Below are positions 1 through 11,599 of a stretch of 64,000 nucleotides of DNA, piece after piece. Under the pieces are notes generated by a model that searched no databases, was not told the DNA's origin, and worked only from the letters and a program-made list of their open reading frames with translations. Source of the stretch: Ipomoea triloba (Eukaryota; Streptophyta; Magnoliopsida; Solanales; Convolvulaceae). Numbering within the stretch: position 1 is the stretch's first letter; every line of letters begins with the position of its first letter. The position numbers and the translations under genes are program-made. The stretch spans positions 11,773,717-11,837,716 of the forward strand of contig NC_044917.1 of NCBI RefSeq assembly GCF_003576645.1, in the 5' to 3' direction.

Positions 1-76
<76 letters not shown>
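1..76. repeat. (TA)n microsatellite
   Basis: Uninterrupted TA dinucleotide run at the left edge of the window; its true length is unknown because the window starts inside it. It abuts the element at 77-600, as TA runs do for several other elements here. Confidence 0.97.
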
Positions 77-78
<2 letters not shown>

Positions 79-600
79 TAGATATAGGAGTGCATGTGAT
101 CCCATGAGAATATGTCTCCCGAAGAAAATTAAGAACCAATCTCAATCTTACATCTGTAAAAATTGAATAGACTAGATCAATTTAAAAAAAAAAATACTGT
201 GGTATTATTGTTATTATTGCCAACTAAAAAAAAATTTGTGGCATTATTGCAATTATCCTAACTTTATCATGCACCTCTTAACACTACATAATGCACCTTT
301 TAACAATAAATAGTTCATTTCCATATAAGTTTTAAAAATATCAATGAAAAACTAAAGTTTATTTAAACCTAAATCGTAAATACTAAACCCTAAACAATAA
401 GAAGTGAATCCCTAAACCAAACATAAAACCAAAAAGTTAGGTTATAAACTCTAAAGTCCAAGTCCTAAGAGCATTGCACTTTTGCATTGTGTAAAATGTA
501 ATTGTTAATACTATAAAGTGTACTTTTTAATAGTATGGGGTGCAATTTTTAACAATATAATGTGCACTTTTAGATCATTCTAAGAAGCGCACTGTATAGT
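77..600. mobile_element. TA-flanked non-autonomous element with a short repeated word (probable)
   Basis: Directly after the TA run the sequence reads ATAGGAGTGCATGTGATCC, the same style of end seen at 49764 and 50156. The interior repeats a word of the type GCACCTTTTAACAATA at about 270-310 and again, degenerate, at 470-580 (GTGCACTTTTA, GTGCAATTTTTAACA). No protein is encoded. The right boundary is not sharp. Classification rests on resemblance to the better-preserved relatives in this window. Confidence 0.4.
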
Positions 601-1262
601 ATTAAAAGTTACACAATAAAAACCATGTAATTTTGCCATATATAAGGTTGATATTGTTTTTTTAATTTCTCCTAAGCTTGTTCTCAAAATACTAACAAAA
701 TTTAAAACATGGGTTTGTTTTTTCAAGAACACATGCCTGTGAAGCATCCAATAGTTGGCTCCTAGGATTCCTCCAATCAAGACAAATTATTATTATTATT
801 TGGGTCAATTTTTAAGTTAGTTGTTTTATGGACAAATCTGTGAGGGATCGGAGAGTTTAATTTTAGGGAGCAATCATTCATGGGAGAAGAAGAGAAAATA
901 AAATTATGAAAAATGTTGCTTTGGTTTTGCTTATTAAAATCAGTATGCAAGTGCGGGTGCTGTTATTGGATCACAACGGCTTTTGGGTTTGTAACTAAGC
1001 TATCCTTTAAAAATTGTCCAACTATATTCTGTGATTTATATCCTAAATGGTATGTTTATATAGGATTTTAGTAAAGATGATAGGGAGAACATTAAAAATT
1101 TTATGGATAATTTAATAAGTGTTCTTGAATATATAAACATGTTAAACGAGATTATAATAATAATAAATGATATGATAATACGCATAAATAAATAAGTAAA
1201 CATGATTATAAATTACTACCTTCTACCACAGCGAGGTCTATAAAGATCCTTATAAAAATCAT
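601..1262. other. AT-rich intergenic DNA
   Basis: No coding potential, RNA gene or clear repeat structure seen. The phrase ending TTTGTAACTAAG occurs at about 985-1000 and again near 1289-1302, which hints at a local duplication next to the LINE relic. Confidence 0.6.
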
Positions 1263-1700
1263 ATGGTACGCCGGCTTTTGGGTCACTAGGTTTGTAACTA
1301 AGGGCGGGTCACAAGCAGCTACGAGCTCTGGAGCCTGAGAGAAGGGCTCTTTCTGGCAAGAGATCATGGAATGGAGAAGATTGTGGTCGAGACGGACTTC
1401 GAGGCGATGGTTCATGCCATCACTAGAGACAATGATTCCTACTCTAAAACGGACACCTTGATTTTGAACTACAGAGCCATCATAAGACAAATGCGAGAAG
1501 TCAACATCATGCTTGTCTTGAGAGAAGGGAATCAATGTGCTGATTTCTTAGCCAACTTGGGGCAGAACTTTGAGTGGGACTCTTGTCCTGGATCACCCAC
1601 CTTGTAGCGTTGATGGTCTTTCCAAAGAGAGATACGAGAGGTGTTGCCACTAGAAGAATTCACTAATCTGGGGCCTTGTGCTCCTCTAGCGTACCAAAAA
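1263..1700 (+). pseudogene. LINE-type RNase H domain relic
   Basis: The reading frame from about 1323 to the stop at 1605-1607 encodes the RNase H domain found at the C-terminus of plant non-LTR retrotransposon polyproteins. Visible landmarks are ELWSLREGL followed by an ETD acidic motif and a terminal ...QCADFLA motif, which match the E, D and last D of the catalytic set. The N-terminal beta-strand with the first Asp is degraded: residues upstream (WYAGFW...) are in a different frame, so there is at least one frameshift. After the stop a typical LINE 3' tail runs to a short A-rich stretch near 1695. The reverse transcriptase and endonuclease parts are absent. It is a 5'-truncated dead copy; host function is unlikely. 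Confidence 0.75.
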
Positions 1701-1823
1701 AACATAAAGAATTTAAATAATAATTAAATATAAAACGATATCAAATACAATATTAAAGTGTCAAATATTGGATATTATTTAGTGATTTTTGTAAGCAAAT
1801 TCAGCATAGACTCAAAAAAAAAA

Positions 1824-2221
1824 GAGTTAATTCCATTTTTTGTCCTAGATTTATATGTGACAATCCACTTTTAGTCCTTTTTTATTTGAACATCCTCATT
1901 TGGTCCTAGTATTATCGTGACATGACCAATTTTAGTCCTCTGGCAACAAAATCGTTGAAATATCGTTATATACAAAGATATTTCAATCTTTTTTATAAAA
2001 GGATGTTGAACCGCTATTTTTTTTATGTTTATTTTTTTGAAAATATTCATAATTGAAGACCAAAATGTCCTTGTATTTAACGATATTTAAACTAATTTGT
2101 TGATAAATGATAAAAAATGGTCATGCCACAATAATACTAGGACTAAAAGTGAATGTTCTAATAAAAAGGACTAAAAGTGAATTGCCACATATAAATCTAG
2201 GACCAAAAATGAAATTAACTC
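1824..2221. mobile_element. Mutator-type MITE, GAGTTAAT family
   Basis: Starts GAGTTAATTCCATTTTTTG and ends with its inverted copy finishing AATTAACTC. The arms stay complementary for well over 100 bases, including matching phrases GGTCCTAGTATTAT and the inverted ATAATACTAGGACTAAAAG. The element is 398 bp and non-coding. It belongs to the same family as copies at 56614, 58028, 59251 and 60128. Flanks are A-rich, so a 9-bp target duplication cannot be judged here. Confidence 0.85.
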
Positions 2222-2734
2222 CTAAAAAATATAGGATTCTATTTTTAGAAAAGATGTCTTTATTCTCATTAGTTACTTTTAGTATTGAATTGGTTGCAAT
2301 AACACGTTGGACACAATTAAATTAATGCACAATATAAGAAATGGAGAACAAATACATAATTAATTGACATTATTATTCATCAAAAGAAAATAATTATTGT
2401 CCAACAATATTAAAAATCATTTATATATATTATTTTGAAAAAATAGTATCATAATTTTCGAAGAAAAAGGCCAAGTGTAGCTGTAAAGCACTTTATATAT
2501 ATGAAGCTACTTCCTTTATCTTGAAACATTAGGATATTTGTATGTTTGTGTCCGTAAGTCTATACATATATCAAAGCGTTATTCACGTTTCATAAGAATT
2601 CAGATGAGTATATATATAAGATAAACCAAAAGTCAATTATTTTTGTATGTGTACAGCGGATGAGAAATATATATATGCAGGATAACCACAAGGAAGGTGA
2701 TATGGCAATGCCAATGTCAATGCCACCAATTCCC
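2222..2734. other. AT-rich intergenic DNA
   Basis: No gene recognised. A TATA-like CTTTATATATATGAAG lies near 2490, but no convincing downstream coding sequence follows. Confidence 0.5.
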
Positions 2735-2830
2735 ACAAGTGACGATTCCCCTGGACCAGCTCCCGTGCCTCCCGGAGCGAACACTGGTAGACCCAGACGG
2801 TTAAACGGACGGAGAAAGACCCGGTGAATT
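2735..2830 (+). mobile_element. SINE fragment (3' body)
   Basis: The stretch containing AGTGACGATTCCCC and CCCGGAGCGAAC matches the 3' half of the tRNA-derived SINE at 13914-14036 (AGTGACGATACCC, CCCAGAGCGAAC). The tRNA-like promoter half is missing. An A-run follows at 2837-2846. A short in-frame Pro-rich peptide can be read through it, but the repeat homology is the simpler explanation. Confidence 0.5.
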
Positions 2831-2849
2831 TACCCCAAAAAAAAAATGC

Positions 2850-4234
2850 CACTTGCACTACATTTTCTTCATGGCCCCCTACCTATTCTTTCATACCAAT
2901 AATATGAGCTGCTTACGATTAATTCTGCTCTCACCACTCTCAAATCCTTGCTTGCAGCAACTGAAATGGCAGCTAAATCGTACGAGGAATTGAAGAGTTC
3001 CCAGTGAAGGCCTTTGGATACCTCTGGGCTTCTCTCTCCTTTCAAGTTTTCCAGATCAGACGGTATGTATGTATATCCAAACCAATCAATTCATTTCTGA
3101 GTATATGTTGTAGTGATGAAGATTTGATTTCTAATATATATTAGGCTGCAATGGGCACGTTGAACTCCCTTGATTACAGGTAAGAAAGAATGAATGAATC
3201 TCTTTGCATACTTAACATTATATGATGTAAATTTAAATTTCATCTATTTGTGATGTGGAATGACAGGTAGAAATTAAAGATGTTGGGTGGGAGTAGCGTT
3301 GGAGGATTTTGATTTTTCTTCAAAGCACAACATAACACCAGACTGCCTTAAGAAGAACGATGTTAAGTATAGATTTGTAATTGATATTGGGCAAACCGCT
3401 TAATCGCCCTGATGTATTATTGTAACCCCTAGAAGTTTGACAAGAATAAAGTCATGAACCACTTGTTGCGACTTATGAGCATGTATTTACACCGCACATT
3501 TACTCACAATATTTATAAAAAAATTGGTTCAATCAATCACTTTAAAATCTTGCTCCAGCAACAATGTGGAGATTCAATTTACCTCCTCTCCTCCAACATG
3601 AGTGGGCACAGCTCATGTATACTTTCCAACACCATCCTACAAAGTACAAACTTCCATCTCCCAACACAACAAATTCGTGAAACAAACAAAATGGTAACAT
3701 TTGATTTAAAAATATAAAACATTTAAACAATGCAAATCACATGTGATACAAAACGGCAACATTTGATTCAAAAATATAAAACATTTAAGCAATGCAAATC
3801 ACATGTCATGGATATGGAAGAACATGTGTCACAAATTATATGGTATAAGGTTTAATGAAACACTTGGGACATTATAAAATAGTAGGAGTACACAGTAAGC
3901 TTCAGAAAATAGATTATGTGAAAACCAGGATCATTATGTTTAGTCTATATAATCTACTCTAACCAGCACTATACCTATTATATATTGATCTTCAAAGTTA
4001 TATTCAATCTGGATTTCATCTTGGGTATGTCAGACTCAATACAGATAACAGATTACTGCATTACAAAGTATAACACACATTTTCTTTTCCCACGAACTCA
4101 TTTTTGCTTCAAGCTCAGACGAGAATGATAATACATCTGTCAAAATTCAACCAAACCTTCACCATGACGGGATGTGATCAAGTAAATACGAGTACAATCC
4201 TGAAAGATTGCAGTTAACCGCAATCTGGTGCCAA
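2850..4234. other. Intergenic DNA including the presumed ELP4 3' UTR
   Basis: Between about 2960 and 3280 there are short pieces bounded by splice-like signals (around TTGATTACAGGTAAG at 3170) but only tiny reading frames, so no gene is called. A phrase containing ATTTGATT(T/C)AAAAATATAAAACATTTAA is duplicated at about 3698-3726 and 3759-3788. The part adjacent to 4235 is expected to hold the minus-strand ELP4 3' UTR; no decisive polyadenylation signal was identified. Confidence 0.45.
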
Positions 4235-7152
4235 CTAAAAGTCAAGGTTCCCTGTCTTGGAACTCCCGGAGCAATTACCAGAAGAACCATACGAAGCCCC
4301 ACTTGAACCATCAACCGGGGCTTGATTTAGACACTCTAGAATTAATGATCGTCGCTTGTGGAGTTTAATTGAAAACGTGGTCGCTTCAAGAATTACAGGA
4401 ACCTGTTGACAAACTCTGTTAATTAAGAATTGGATAGAAGCAATACACCGAGACACCTCAATGAACTCTTCAAGACTTCAACCTAACCTACACATTTTTT
4501 GTCCCCCCCAACTATATGGTCAAGCCATTTTAGGACCTCGACTATTCATTTGCTCAATTTCGGACCCAAACTTTCATGTTTGGAACAACAAATATTTGAG
4601 AGGCAGAGAAAATTAAAGCATTTGAACAACAACTGTGAGAGGCATAAAGTATAAAGAGCTAGTTAAAAAGACAAAGTATATACCTGTGTATTAATACGTG
4701 CCACTTTGTGCACATTGAGAAGACCAAGCATGTCCTGGTAACCTGTGAGAAGCTTTGACAAGTCCTTGTCCTCATCTGATCCAAGCTTCAAGTTATGGAT
4801 CATATTTTAACAAAACAATATACGATTTTATTATATATGCAAAATGCAAGAACTACAAACCTGGAATTGGTCGAACAGAGATTAATGTGTCTGCTAGATG
4901 CTGCCATCTCTTCAAGGAGGATGGGGAAATAAGAGATGAAGGAAATGATATGACTGCAACTGCATTTGAGGACCGTATCATGCATTTCAAAGATCTGATG
5001 AAAGAAAGGATGTCCCACTCCTGTATTGAGATATAAGCACCAGACCAGAAGTCAGAGCCAACCAGTTCCATCCCTACAGTGTCCGAACTTTAAAAAAGCT
5101 TTAGTGAATAAACATCAAACCCCATTGCACTCTGGCCATACTATCTTTATAGCATAAATGAATATTTGAAAAGGAATTTCCACTTTGAACAAAAAGCATA
5201 CTTAAAAAAAATGCAAATAAGAACTGTAACAAATCAAATTTGAGAGTGATCATTGGCACTGACATTGTTGGAAAAGTCGCACTGAGGAGCACATAGTGAC
5301 TGAATGGCAATTCTGCCTGTGCAAGTCATGTTACCATCACATCTGACAAAAAAGAAGATTTACATTACAATTGATAAAATATCATATAGAACTATTTACC
5401 ACCCTGAGCAGGCTAAATAAATCTTAGAAATATATATACTGGAGGAATCAGAATTTAATTTTCTAACATTTCTAAAATTGTGTCCTCTTAATTTGAGTGT
5501 GTATGTGTCCTAGACTGCCCATGGTTTAAATCCTCAATCAAGTTCAGTTTTCATCTTATTTCTTGTATAGCATTCCATTTGATAGCATAAAGATCCTTGA
5601 TAGTCTATTATTTCAGAAACTTTCAACAGATCTTAAGAAATTTGAGCAACTAGAAGGTAAAAAAGAAAAACACAAACCTATCAGTCCATTTATTAAATAA
5701 GTCATTCACAAGCTCAATAAAATCTAAGCCCAGGCATCATCATATTATTCACCGGCAGTATCATTACGACCTATCTCCATAAATATATGGAGTATGTTAA
5801 TACCTTGGGATTTGGGCTAAGAAAGTTGAGCAACACTGACGTAGAGGGTCTAGATTGGGAAAATCCTGAAGACTAATGCAATCAATGCGTTGTCCACTAA
5901 GGAAGTGCCGCTCTAATGGCTTCCGCAAGTCAAAGTCATTGCAATATTCAGCTTTTCCACCTGCATGACACAATAGATGAGCTCCTCTTTACACACAACT
6001 ACAGTATGTTTGGTGCATGGTTACCAACAAAGAAAAAGATAAAGCTCAGGAAGAATGTGCTTATGGTTCGGTGAAGATAATATAACACGGGTAATTACTA
6101 CTCCTGGAAACCAAGAAAACTCAAACTTAGAGTTCTATCCTCAGCACTCAAAGTTAGTAAAGAATATACATATAAAAACCCAAACTTATAAAAATAAAGT
6201 TATGTAATTAGATTGTACCGTCATTTGAATTTTAGTATATTACTTTAACATACAAAAACCTACATAATGTTGCTTCACTGAAGAACCACTCTTAATTTTA
6301 TTTCAGTTTCTGAAAACTGCCACATGGAAATAACTTCAAGGGGAAAGGATTTCTCATGATAAACCATACAGGCTGAAAAGGAGAGGGAAGAAACTTAAGA
6401 AAGTTTTGTTCAAGTAATTTTACCTCGCTGAACCTCTGAATTTTGTTCCCCGAAATACTTCTTATATTGCCAAGCAATTCTTAAACCCTTGTCCTGTAAT
6501 TTGCAAGTATATATTAATATTTCAGGTAATTACTACTCCTTTAATTGACATGAATGAACCTTTTTGTGTGGACATGTAGTGTAAAGAAAATAAGGTAGGT
6601 ACCTGTTCTGTGTCCCTATCACGAGACTTGTCATCCTTTGAAGACATTAGACTTGGCAAAGTACCAAGAAAACTACGGGGATCCCTTTCAGGACTGGCAT
6701 AAAGCAGCGGCTGTTTGTGAACAATCCCCTGAGACATAAAATTTCTCAACAAAAGCATATGATGAGGTGCCTCAGGGTCTTCCATCACCAAGACTAGGCT
6801 CCCCAAAGAGAATCCGCCACCCAAAATCTCTAAAAGTAACCATAAAATAGGCAAATTGCCACAAATTATCTACTCTCCTACCAACTAGAGTAATATGGTA
6901 AGGCAGATAATGTAAAATTATCAAACTCATAGATCCAACAACATTCATCTACAGCATCCTCTTCTGTGTATAGTTACTTTGAATTTGAAAAGAAAGGGAG
7001 AATAGTGGCATGAAATTACTGTCAAGATCAGATATGCCAGAAGAAAGAAACATTGTGCCATTTGGGCCATGCTTAAGTCCAGGAATCTGGGACACCGGAG
7101 CAGCAGCAATGTTGCGAGAGAAACTGCTAGTCCGAGGCCTGTTTGCAGCCAT
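4235..7152 (-). CDS. ELP4: Elongator complex protein 4 (ELP4), 8 coding exons, 361 aa
   Basis: Coding exons on the minus strand: 7152-7020, 6829-6603, 6493-6424, 5960-5804, 5342-5264, 5020-4861, 4775-4684 and 4402-4235. They sum to 1,086 nt with phases matching at every GT/AG junction, giving 361 residues plus stop, close to the Arabidopsis homologue (about 355). Landmarks in order are [21 protein letters not shown] at the N-terminus, [73 protein letters not shown] and the C-terminal [17 protein letters not shown]4 has a RecA-like fold and, with ELP5 and ELP6, forms the accessory ring of Elongator, which installs the cm5U-type modification on wobble uridines of tRNA. The donor after exon 5 (GTCAGT) is weaker than the rest but gives the expected protein. 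No disabling change is seen. A 5'-leader intron is likely, joining the exon near 8152. Confidence 0.95.
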
Positions 7153-8151
7153 AATACTGTTGATATATCTGCTCTTCCTTAAAAAAAATAAAAAATAAAA
7201 AAGAATGTAACTTGCAGCATTAACTCAACACCCTCAAAACTAAAACAAACAAATCCCCTTCCATAGTCAGTAAAAAAGGGCAAAACAAATTATGAAAGCG
7301 TTTTTCCTGTCAAAGGACACACCTCATTAATATTGTACACCATAGATATACTCAAACACACACTCAAATACAATTCAATAAAAGCTAAGTGTAATGCACA
7401 GACCTCACCAGCTTTGACCAATATAAACGAACCAACTTTCAAGTCACTAACAATGATGAGGGATTAACAGTAGTTGGAAATTTCAGCTTGGCGTAGTCCG
7501 AAAGATTAATTCGGTAAAAATACTTCTCAAACTCCTTTTTACTTTAAATTTTTATGGTAGAACCTAAACTTATAGTACTTGATATCCATAAAAAGTTTTG
7601 AGTCAAGTTGATCTTCAAATAAACACATAAAATTAAATTTCTACCCTTGGCAGTGTGCTGTCCAGATTTTGTTTTCTCTCTGGACCAGTTTTGGAAAATA
7701 ATTCGAAAACAATACTTGTACTCCTTGGATTGTTATGAAATTTTTTATGTATGTTCTAGACTTGATGAACTAATATCTGGAGAAATTGGCATCAAAATAC
7801 CTTACTAAATACTCACAGAAATTTTCGTAACCTAGATGAATTTTCTGCCATCTATCTTTCGGTAGACACATGTATATATTCTAATCCCATGTAGAAATAT
7901 ATATATCCAAATAAATCATAGATATACTCAAACACACACACTCAAATACAATTCAATAAAAGCTAAGTGTAATGCACAGACCTCACCACAGGTGCACGAA
8001 AATCAGCAACTATTTAGTAGATTGAAGCATATACATACATACAGCAGCAACGGCATATACATACATACAGCGGCAACGGCAACGAAAATCAAGCAACTAT
8101 TTAGTAGATTGAAATCAAAACGTGAAAGAAGCTGCAACAGCAGGGTCATAC
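7153..8151 (-). other. Probable ELP4 5'-leader intron, with internal duplication
   Basis: On the minus strand a good donor (CTG|GTATGACC) lies at 8151-8150 and an acceptor (GAGCAG) about 25 bases before the ELP4 start codon, so this interval is best read as an intron in the 5' UTR. Nothing coding is seen. It holds a near-identical direct repeat of about 70 bp (7341-7410 and 7917-7988, differing by one CA unit) and short duplications around CAACTATTTAGTAGATTGAA at 8010-8110. Confidence 0.5.
7341..7988. repeat. Direct repeat of about 70 bp flanking 506 bp
   Basis: Copies at 7341-7410 and 7917-7988 both run from CATAGATATACTCAAACAC to GCACAGACCTCACCA. The second has one extra CA in its CA-rich part. 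The 506 bp between them are not repeated. The repeat is too long for a normal transposition footprint, so partial segmental duplication is more likely. Confidence 0.85.
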
Positions 8152-8290
8152 CAGGCAGCGGCGGAGAAGGCAATAGCGTTCAGCGGTCGGCCAGGCGAGC
8201 GGCGGTCGGCGGTCGGCGTAGTGCGTCAGCGGTCGTCGTTGGCAGTGAGGGCAGAGGAGTCGTTGGCGGCTGGGTATTTGGAATAATATT
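8152..8290 (-). promoter_or_regulatory. GC-rich probable non-coding first exon and core promoter of ELP4
   Basis: This is the only GC-rich island in the region, rich in CGGCGG and CGGTCGGC on the plus strand. On the minus strand it ends in a consensus donor and is followed by an acceptor just upstream of the ELP4 start codon. Transcription start is not defined. Immediately beyond it lies a CACTA element end (8341-8763), which limits how much ancestral promoter remains. Confidence 0.45.
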
Positions 8291-8340
8291 TAGGGCAATA
8301 TTGTATATTCACAACAAGGATGCAATTTGATTGTATATTT

Positions 8341-8763
8341 ACATTTAGCGACGGAATTTAAATCCGTCGCTATATTTAGCCACGGATTCAAATTTCGTCA
8401 CTAAATTTTAGTTTAAAATTTCCTAGATCCCACCCTGTTAAACTAATATATGTCACTACTTTGTAAAAAAAATAATCTGTGTTATACAATTCAGCGACGG
8501 ACGAATTTTTTCGTCGCTAATCTATAGCAATTAAAATTATTTAATCAACTCGCAAAAAAATTCATCGTTAATTTATGTGCGGTAATTTACCGCTAAAATT
8601 AGCTACGTATTTAACAACAAAATAAACCCGTCACTAAGTTCCGTCGCTAAGTGTCGATTTAAAAACAAAAAATTTGTCACTAAATAGTCGATATTCCGTC
8701 GTTAAATTAACAACGAAATGGACCCATCGCTAAATCCGTCGTTATTTCTGCGTTTTTTGTAGT
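8341..8763. mobile_element. CACTA (En/Spm) transposon terminal and subterminal region
   Basis: The right end read on the minus strand begins CACTACAAAAAACGCAG, a standard CACTA terminal inverted repeat. Inward of it are many copies of the subterminal word CGTCGCTAA or its inverse (AGCGACGGA). A degraded CACTACTTTGTAAAAAA at 8454 may be part of a second terminus. No transposase is present. No 3-bp target duplication could be matched, so the copy is non-autonomous and probably truncated. Confidence 0.75.
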
Positions 8764-9006
8764 GAATCTATTATCACTATTCGTCAATTACTTTCTTCAT
8801 GGTTCTCTTCAATCACTCACTCGAAAATCAAACAATGTTGCTGACTCTTTAGCTTCATTTAGTTGTTCACTCCTTTTACACTCTATTTTTTTCGACCACA
8901 TCTCTCTCCCCCTTCTGTCTGCTCTTCTCTATTGCATGACAGGCGGGGCTTCTTATCCCCAAGACTATCTTTCTAATAAAATTCATCTTTTCGCTTAAAA
9001 AAAACA
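8764..9006 (+). pseudogene. LINE 3' end: RNase H C-terminus plus A-tail
   Basis: The frame contains VNYFLHGSLQSLTRKSNN followed by VADSLASF, the last helix and terminal acidic motif of a plant LINE RNase H domain. After the stop there is a short A-run at 8996-9004. Everything upstream of this domain is missing; the fragment abuts the CACTA terminus directly. Confidence 0.6.
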
Positions 9007-9576
9007 TACAATATTTGTTAAAAGAATTTGATATAAAAATATTTTCAATTATACAAGTAACAAACTATAAAGAGTTGAATTTTTAAATTTTTTTTAAAAA
9101 TATAGTAGGTTTCTCGACTTAAAATCATATTAATCTTAAATTCTTAGAACCTTGAAAATAAATCACAAGTTATTCCATCAGTCCTTCGCCGTTAAAATAA
9201 ATTTTAAAGTGATTGGTCGAACTAATTGCATTAGTTGAGAGTTGTTTGAATGTGCAACGGGTGATGAGGTGGGGAAAGGTGGCACCACATGCACATTGTG
9301 TATATAGCACCGAGCCATCGAGCACCGAGCACCTAAATCGAAATTGAACTAACCCCACATATATTTGTACCATAAAATAGCGACTTACAATGTCATTTTA
9401 TACTATTTTTTTCAACAATTTTGTGCCATTGATACTTAGTTGGTAGCTAATGCTTCGTTTTGTATGTGCGTGGGAATTGCAATACAGTCTGTATATAGAT
9501 ATGATGAGGAAAGCAAGTGAATTGATGTTAATTTATTTTGTAGGTTTTGAGGATTCATTCCACCATACAAACAAAA
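9007..9576. other. AT-rich intergenic DNA
   Basis: No gene, RNA or element recognised. Short words such as CACCGAGC repeat at about 9308-9332. Confidence 0.6.
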
Positions 9577-9700
9577 GAGACTTAACAAAATCGAATTTGA
9601 CAAAAAACAAAAACAAAAAAAAAAACAAAACAAAACAGAGACTTAACAAAATCGAATTTGACAAAAAACAAAAACAAAAAAAAAAACAAAACAAAACAAA
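9577..9700. repeat. Tandem duplication of about 61 bp, A-rich
   Basis: Two nearly identical units starting GAGACTTAACAAAATCGAAT and running into an A-rich CAAAACAAAA tract. The duplication sits about 80 bp beyond the tRNA 3' end, in AT-rich sequence. Confidence 0.85.
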
Positions 9701-9780
9701 ACAGAAGATCGCAAGAAATACCTGAAAGAATTGTGAAATTTCACTACTCACCACACACAAGAAAACATCGGGATCCTTGT

Positions 9781-9787
9781 AAAAAAA
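9781..9787 (-). terminator. Pol III T-run terminator of tRNA-Ser
   Basis: Seven A on the plus strand are seven T in the transcribed direction, starting about 10 bases past the tRNA 3' end. This is the expected RNA polymerase III stop. Confidence 0.8.
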
Positions 9788-9797
9788 GAATTTGACA

Positions 9798-9879
9798 CGT
9801 CGCCTGAGAGATTCGAACTCTCGCGGGGAAACCCCATGTACTTAGCAGGCACACGCCTTAACCACTCGGCCAAAGCGAC
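9798..9879 (-). tRNA. tRNA-Ser(GCU)
   Basis: An 82-nt class II tRNA. The 5' strand GTCGCTT pairs with AGGCGAC to close the acceptor stem, with one G-U pair. D-loop sequence GGCCGAGTGGTTAAGGCG gives a good A box. The anticodon loop carries GCT between CT and AAG, so it reads AGC and AGU codons. A long variable arm (GGGGTTTCCCC) is followed by the B box AGTTCGAATCT. CCA is not encoded, as expected for a eukaryotic nuclear gene. Upstream in the minus direction is a CAA-containing sequence (GTCAACAACCGCACAAC), typical of plant tRNA genes. Confidence 0.97.
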
Positions 9880-10230
9880 AAGTGTTGTGCGGTTGTTGAC
9901 AATTTATTTACTTAAACCAATTTTATTTGCCGATTAGGTTTCATCCGCAATTCGCGATTCGGCGATCCGCGAACCTAACCCTATGGACATCCCGTCTCTC
10001 TGTTATGGGCTATCCAAGAATTTATCACAAATAAAATTGGTAAAGGAAACTGAAGAAACTTTTAGGAAAATCAGCTTAGTTGATGTGAATGGTCGTGTAT
10101 TTTTATATTTAAAAAGTTAGAAATTTAAACCCCTTTTCGTATAAAAAAATTAATCTGATTAGCATTTTAGTCTTTAATTTTAGCCAATGCACGGATACAT
10201 CTCAATCGTCTAATCCCTAATCTAAACTGG
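9880..10230. other. Intergenic DNA upstream of tRNA-Ser
   Basis: Includes a short GC-richer stretch near 9945-9985 (CGATTCGGCGATCCGCG). No gene recognised. Confidence 0.5.
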
Positions 10231-10251
10231 TCATATATATATATATATATA
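10231..10251. repeat. (TA)n microsatellite
   Basis: Short TA run that borders the large element starting at 10252. Confidence 0.9.
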
Positions 10252-11599
10252 TAGACCCTTATTCATATAAGGACACTAATTTATAGAGAACTATTAGGAC
10301 ACATCATAATCATTCATATCATTATATTAAATGGCTGAGATTAACTAGGATGACACAATGGATTCACGCTATGTATTTAGAATAAGGGCAAATAAGAGAT
10401 TTAATATGAATTGTAATATAATTAAGGTAGGATTCTAATTAACAAATAAGGAGTTAGCCGGAGTTCATTAATCAAGAATTGTAGTTGAAGTATAATTATG
10501 GTATACAATCCTATCTGTTTTAAAAAAAAAAAAAAATGGTATACAATCCTATCTACTATGGAAAAAAATAATCATGGTATTCTTTATTACTAAATAGTTA
10601 AAATTATGGTTTTCAAAAAAAAAATAGTTAAAATTATGCATTATTGTTAAAAAAAAATATAAATGTTATTTTTTATTACTAAATTTTTAATAACAACGTA
10701 TATCCAAGCACACTTTTTAAAATTATGAATATAAGATTGTGGTTTTCAAAAAAAAAAATATAAGATTGTCTGACAATCTCGTGATAAGCCATGCTTTGAT
10801 ATATTGTGTGCCATACTTTGATATATCGTGTGTCATGCTTGTATATTTTGTGTACACCATTAGTTTACACAAAAGCAACAAACACACGTTAATGCAGAAT
10901 TGTGAAAGGGAATTTTTTTTTTTAAAGGTATTTTGAATTTCTAAATTGTTAAAATTCTTCACAGTCGTTTAAAAAAATATAAATGAGCAAAACATGTGCC
11001 CATGCTTAGTTTTTAATATTATGAATATAAGCTTGATTAAAAATCTCGTGGTTAGCCATGTATGTGTATATCGTGTGCCATGATTTGATATATTGTGTGC
11101 CATGCTTGCATATATCGTGTGCACCATGACAACCTCAAACACACGTTGTTGCATAATATTACTTATTTTAAACTTGTGCCACGCATGTCAATGTTGTGTG
11201 CACAAAGGTAAAAATGGCAAAGTTGTTGTATTAAAAGAATGGCCGAAACTACTAGGCATTAACTTTGATAGTGTCAAAAACTTGGGCACACGAAAGCAAT
11301 GCACGTTCAGTGTTAATGACCATAGGCACAAAACCGCGAATAAAGGGCACACAACTTTACCAAAAACGCACACAAAAATTATGATCTCAAAATTAAGCTA
11401 GCATTGATAATAAAAAAAATTAGGCGAATTGCATGATAAACAACAATAAATATTTTAATTACATTTCGAATTTCAATTACATTTAGCTATGAATAAATAA
11501 TAACATTTCAATGCTCTTTAAATGTTATCATGACTTACGAACGGAGTTTAGATATATTAAACAAAAACCATAAACTTTCTAGAAAAGCAGTCGGACCAG

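Noticed and set aside
363..425. Telomere-like CCCTAAA pieces
   Set aside because: Only isolated TAAACCCTAAAC-type words, not a tandem telomeric array.
2674..2827. Small Pro-rich peptide frame resembling a secreted signalling peptide
   Set aside because: Its second half matches the body of the SINE at 13914-14036, there is no convincing signal peptide, and no known peptide-hormone motif is complete.
2960..3290. Short exon-like pieces with splice-like borders
   Set aside because: Only 10-13-codon reading frames result and no product is recognisable; chance matches to GT/AG signals are common.
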